A stretch of DNA of 64,000 bases from Taeniopygia guttata (Eukaryota > Chordata > Aves > Passeriformes > Estrildidae), in assembly GCF_048771995.1 (NCBI RefSeq), contig NC_133063.1, positions 15,790,063 to 15,854,062 on the forward strand, read 5' to 3'. Below, piece after piece: positions 59,715-64,000 of the stretch. The position numbers and the translations under genes were made by a program. The notes below the pieces were generated by a model that was not told the origin of the DNA, searched no databases, and was given only the letters and a program-made list of their open reading frames with translations. Numbering within the stretch: the first letter of the stretch is position 1; every line of letters begins with the position of its first letter.

Positions 59715-61259
59715 TCACAGAATCCCAGAATGCCTTGGCTTGGAAGGGTGCTTAGAAATTGTCTTGTCCCAGCCCTGCTGCCAAGGGCAGGGACACCTTC
59801 CGCTAGGCCAGGTTGCTCCAAGGCCCATCCAAGCTGGCCTGGAACACAGCCAGGGATGGGGCAGCCACAGCTCCTGTGGGCAGCGTGGGCCAGAGGCTCA
59901 GCAGCCTCAGAGAGCAGAAGTCCTTGCACAGCTCCAGCCTAAGGCTGCCCTCTGTCAGTGGGAAGCCACTGGCCCTGGCGCTGTCCCTCCAGGCCCTTGC
60001 CAACAGCCCCTGTGCCGGTCTCTCACGGCTCCCGTGCAGGGACCCAAAGGCCGCAGGAGGGTGCCCCTGGAGAAGCCCTTGGAGAGCGCAGGGGCCAGGA
60101 ATGCCGCCATGAGGGCAGCAAGCAGGGCCTGGCCTGCCTGTCCCTGCGGGAGGGCACAGGGCGGGCGCTGAGGCCCTGCCAGCTGGAGCTGGGAGCTCTG
60201 CAGCGCGGCCGGCAGAGAGCCGTGGGCTCCCGCAGCTCTGCAGCCCTCACGGCTGAGGCAGCTGCCCGGGCACAGCCGGCCGGGGACACGCGGCCCGCCC
60301 GGGGCCACCCGCAGGGGGACCCTGCTCTGGGGCCAGCCCAGGCCACAGCAGGGAGCACCCCAAGGGGCAGTGCCCGGGCAGGGAACGGCTCTGCCCGGGG
60401 ACAGGGCTCCGGGAGCAGGGCAGCAGGGCCGGAGGTGCCGGGCACAGAGAGCGAGGGACACAGTGGTGTAGTAACAGCCTGGCTGCCTTGGGGCCTACAC
60501 AACAGGCTGACAGGGCACAGACAGGCAGAAACTCCCATCCTCTTTGCATCCTGGGGCCAGACTGTGCCTGGATGCATCCTGAGACCTACCCTGACTCAGG
60601 TGCAGCACCTCATACTTGATCTTTTTAAACCACATGAGACTGCTATGGTTCCACTCCTCAAGCACATCACATCTCTTTAGTAGTCATTCCATTCTTCAGG
60701 TGTGTCAGCTGCTGCTTGGTGACATCAGCAAACCTGCTGAGGATACCTCTGTGTACAGGATTAATGAAGATATCAATAGACATTGCTCAGAGAACAGAAC
60801 TTTGAGGTCCATCCTGACTCTTAGCTGTTGATCTCTGGAAGCACCATGCATGCAATTTCTTATCCATCCAACAGTCCAGGCACCAAATCCACCTCTCTCA
60901 AATTTAGGGAGAATGTTTTGGGGATCATGTCAAAGGCTTTACGGTAGTCCAGATAAATGACACCTGTAGCCTTCCCCTTGTCCCTTCATGTACTCGATCC
61001 ATCATTGAAGGCCACTGGGTAGGTCGGGCAAGACTCACCCTCGGCTGTCCCAAATCACCTCCCTGTTCTCCATGTGCCTTAGCATAGCTTCAAGGAGGAT
61101 GTGTTCCGTGATCTTCCGAGGCACTGACATGAGGCTGATGGGTTGGTCATTTCCAGAGTGTTCCTTTCTACCCTTTTTTAGAATGGGTGTAGTGGGTTCA
61201 CCTTGGCTGAATGCCAGGTGGTCACTAAGCCACTCCATCACACTCCCTTTCCTAGTGTG
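59715..61259 (-). mobile_element. CR1 LINE fragment, minus strand (unit 5, right copy)
   Basis: Second copy within unit 5. GC-rich segment at 60037-60466 with a private ccaggccAca near 60342. Confidence 0.85.
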
Positions 61260-62034
61260 ACAGGGGAGAGCACATAAAATGGAAAACAAGTAGTCAGTTG
61301 AGATAAGGCTGTTAATTGAAGTGAAAAAATTGAGTTTGTGCATGCAGAAGTAAAGGAGAGAAAACATTTATTCTCTACTTCTCATAGACGAGCAATGTTC
61401 AGCCACTTCCCGGGAAGCAGCAATTTCTCTATTCTCTTGTCTTCTTGTTCCCTATGAGATACTGGGCCTATTGTACCACACACCTTAACGGAGCAGAGTG
61501 ATACTTCATAAAGAGAGATCTGTTCTGCTTAGAAACCCAGCCATGAGTGGCCTCTAGCTGGAGCCAGAGGTTTACGTATTCCACTCTGGCCCTGGAGAAT
61601 CATAACGAGTGAATGGCTGCGGACGCACTTCCCCTCTCCAGAACATCAGTCTTCCCTTGTTAAAGCACCCTGAGCAGGGGAAGAGGGAAACAACCATTTC
61701 CAACTGTTTGGCTAGCCCAAATCATACGCACCGATGAATAAAGGATGGGAATTGCTCACAAAGTACTTGCTGACTTTCTCTACTCCCCTCTAGCAGCAGT
61801 TTCTTTAGTATGGTGACTTCTTCTTTTGTGAGGGTGATGCAAAAGGGAAGTAAACAAGCAGAGCCAGCAATCAGACTGCAAGTTAGGTCACTGCAAAGAA
61901 AAGGGGTTAATCTTTCACTCAGAGCAAGAAAGGGTTAGATAAAAACATGCCTGTGTGGAGTGTGGAATGCTGCAACAGGTCCCAAAGCAGTGGTGGCAAA
62001 GGCCTGAGCACAGGAAAGGGTCTGGTGATTAAGT

Positions 62035-62441
62035 CTGATGAGGAGCAGCTGAGGGAGCTGGAGGGGCTGAGAATGGAGAAGAGGAGGCTCAGGGGGGCTT
62101 TCTTGTTCTCTACAACTCCCTGACAGAAGTGTGGAGCCACACCCCAGGTGGGGGTCAGGCTCTGCTCCCAGGAAACAAGGGAGAGGACAAGAGGAAATGG
62201 CCTCAACTTCTGTCAGGGGGGGGCTTAGATTGGGTATTAAGGACAAATTTCTCCTCTGAAAAGGTTGTTAAGAGTTGTCATGGCTGCCCGTGGAATTAAT
62301 GATATTGTCATGTCTGGAGACTCTTATGGAATGTGTGGATGTGGCACCTGGGGACATGGTTTCAAAGTCGACATGTCAATGTCAGGTTTCTGGGTGGACT
62401 CTCTACAATCTTAGAGATCTTTTTCAACCTAAACAAGTCCA
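62035..62441 (+). mobile_element. CR1 LINE 3' end, plus strand (unit 5, right copy)
   Basis: Counterpart of 7869-8275 with private changes (gtcgacAtgtc and ggtttCtggg near 62370-62390). Confidence 0.85.
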
Positions 62442-62766
62442 TACTACTGCGATGGGAAGCCACTTTTAACCCAAGGAGTATTTGGTAATGTCATTTCATA
62501 AAGTCATTAAAAGGAACTTCACTCTAGTGCTCGAACTTATGCAGCTGCTTTTCTCTTTACTCTCCTCATCTTCACTTCTACCTTCAGCCTCGGGACAGGA
62601 GAATTGGCTTTGGTGGGACCAGTGGTAGTGGGAAAGCCTCATGCCAGGGGGTTGTAGGTTGGTTTATTTCTGCCAAGGTTGGAGCTGCATCCAGAAAACG
62701 CTGTGATCCCTCCAGTCCTTATTGACACTCTTTGACTGCTCTGAGGTGAGTTGCAGGCCTCAAGAG

Positions 62767-63150
62767 ATGTTGGTCAACCTGAGATGTCTGCAGCTTTTCT
62801 GCCGTCTTCTGCTGGGCACAGGCTTTTCCACCTACACCCTGAAGACCATCGTCATGCATCTCCTGAACGGTCTCCCCGTGTCACAATGGCGCAGGAAGTA
62901 TTTCTTGCAGCGCATGCGAGATATCAGTGTGAACCTGCGCTGCTCTCTGGAGGAGAAATGCCTTAACCACTTTATCATAGGCAACAAGAGATTGCCTCAG
63001 GAGATTAGCTTGCCCCTGGACATTGCAGCAGCTGAGCCACCCAATCTCTTCCATCAGCTGGCACGGTGTCCAGCTGCCCACTCTCAGGCGATGAGCGAGT
63101 ACCAGGATGTTCGGCGTCAGCTCGCAAGTGTGCTGCTCAATGGCTGCTGA
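62767..63150 (+). pseudogene. ITPRIPL1-like C-terminal fragment C (unit 5, last copy)
   Basis: 127 open codons. C-type start, DVRRQ and NGC end, but A-like in the HLLNGLPVSQWRRKYFLQRM region as in unit 1. The 3' flank is mixed: AATAAA and ggataagtag are C-type, while the (cag)-rich stretch near 63293 and ttgcggctac near 63448 are A-type. Confidence 0.8.
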
Positions 63151-63493
63151 AAGAGGTGATCATGCGTACAGCTGTGCTTGTGGGCTTCACAGGCAGTAGC
63201 AGAAAACCACCTCACGTCCCCGAGGAAAAGAGAGGGGAACGTGGGATACAGAAAGAGAAGATATAAAGCTTCTGCGCAGCAGCACTCTGCCATCAGCAGC
63301 AGCAACAGTGTTGTTATGAACAAAAAATAAAAATTTAAACTTTTGGGCAATGTTGTTAACAATGTCTGTATAAAAAGGGTTGTTGTTGATACAAGTAACA
63401 AGTTATAATTGGATAAGTAGTTAACAGGCTGTGGTGCAGGCTTGGATGTTGCGGCTACAAAGTAAGGTGATTAGTTGTATTAGAGATCAATAC

Positions 63494-63974
63494 TGTTGTA
63501 TACACCTGAAAGGGGACTGGAACCAGGGAGGAAATGCCAATCTTTGTGGAGGGGGGGCAGAGAAGCTTCTAGAAGTATAACATCGTAGAGCACAGCCACA
63601 GCTTGGATTAAGACTGGAGGAGAGACCAGCCAATAAGAAGCAAGAATCTCAAAATGATTGCACCAGCTTATGGGCCAATCAGCAACAGAAAAAGAAACCG
63701 ATCACAGCACGGATCCTGAGCGCCCCAGTAAGGGAAGAAGAGAGAGACTTTAAAAGGCCTGGGGTGTGTGACACCCAGGTCTTTGCTTGGAGCTGGTATC
63801 CTTAGAAATGCCCCTAGGTGTACAATTACTAAATTGTTGAAACAGTCTCCAGACTAGCTGGAGGCTTTGGCTTCCAGTTGTTCTGTCTGTAATAAACAGG
63901 CTTACTTGTTTGTAATTAACTGGCCTGCTTTTTTTTGTTACTTTGAAGTTTTTGTTGTAAGCCTGTCCATAACA
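63494..63974 (+). mobile_element. LTR-like element (LTR-B, unit 5)
   Basis: Counterpart of 9328-9808; the window ends 26 bp after it. Confidence 0.5.
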
Positions 63975-64000
63975 GGGTTGTCTTGGCAGTCTCCCCAGCA

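Larger units (their letters stand above)
57440..62892. repeat. 5.45-kb internal tandem duplication, right copy
   Basis: Second copy, from the A-type half of the hybrid ORF through B, the CR1s and into the last fragment C. It shares some states with unit 1 (cagtctc near 58361, gtcgggc near 61022) where the left copy has others. So it is not a literal repeat of the left copy, which argues against a simple assembly echo. Confidence 0.9.
48716..64000. repeat. Tandem unit 5, right end cut off, with internal duplication
   Basis: Begins like the other units but the block from the 3' end of A through C is present twice, so it holds one A, two B and two C-type ORFs. The window ends inside the LTR that follows the last C, so about 2.3 kb of the usual unit would still be expected beyond 64000. 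Confidence 0.95.

Noticed and set aside
57440-62892. Internal duplication as a plain assembly echo of the left copy
   Set aside because: At least 15 base differences by eye separate the two copies and the junction falls in A/C homology. An artefact is not fully excluded without reads.
1-64000. CRISPR array or prokaryotic operon reading of the regular repeats
   Set aside because: The repeat period is 12 kb, genes have introns and eukaryotic promoter and polyadenylation signals, and the repeats are CR1/LTR, so it is a vertebrate tandem array.

Overview
The window is vertebrate nuclear DNA, most likely from a songbird. It holds CR1 LINE fragments in both orientations, several degraded LTRs, and an intron-bearing gene family (ITPRIPL1-like, Mab-21 superfamily) that is known to be expanded in birds, especially passerines. 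The clade assignment is inference. I see no bacterial-style genes, CRISPR arrays, tRNA or rRNA.

The whole window is one head-to-tail tandem array with a period of about 12.18 kb. Units begin at 1, 12183, 24362, 36541 and 48716 (phase set arbitrarily by the window start). Unit lengths are 12182, 12179, 12179 and 12175 bp. The fifth unit runs off the right end and carries an extra 5.45-kb internal duplication.

Each unit reads left to right as follows. (1) An LTR tail. (2) A CR1 3' end split by an unidentified 660-bp insert. (3) A compact promoter with a CRE-like inverted repeat and a TATA-like box, a tiny 5' UTR exon, and a 307-bp intron with a G-quadruplex motif. (4) Copy 'A', an intact single-coding-exon ITPRIPL1-like gene of 518-519 aa. 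(5) Fragment 'B', a decayed C-terminal paralogue piece with a premature stop. (6) An AT-rich tract and a candidate polyadenylation signal. (7) A minus-strand CR1 reverse-transcriptase fragment that contains a very GC-rich segment. (8) A plus-strand CR1 3' end. (9) Fragment 'C', a 127-codon open copy of the last quarter of gene A with its 3' flank. (10) LTR remnants and a CR1 endonuclease fragment leading into the next unit.

All five full-length genes are open, and the products of units 2, 3 and 4 are identical. Variant sharing between units is patchwork, which points to continuing unequal exchange and gene conversion. The clearest event is in unit 5: the spacing between A's 3' end and C equals the duplication length, and the extra ORF at 57315-57698 starts as C and ends as A. 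This fits non-allelic recombination between the two C-terminal segments. The proteins are predicted to be membrane-anchored by one helix and to carry a Mab-21/cGAS-like nucleotidyltransferase fold whose acidic residues appear to be present. Biochemical function is not shown by the sequence.
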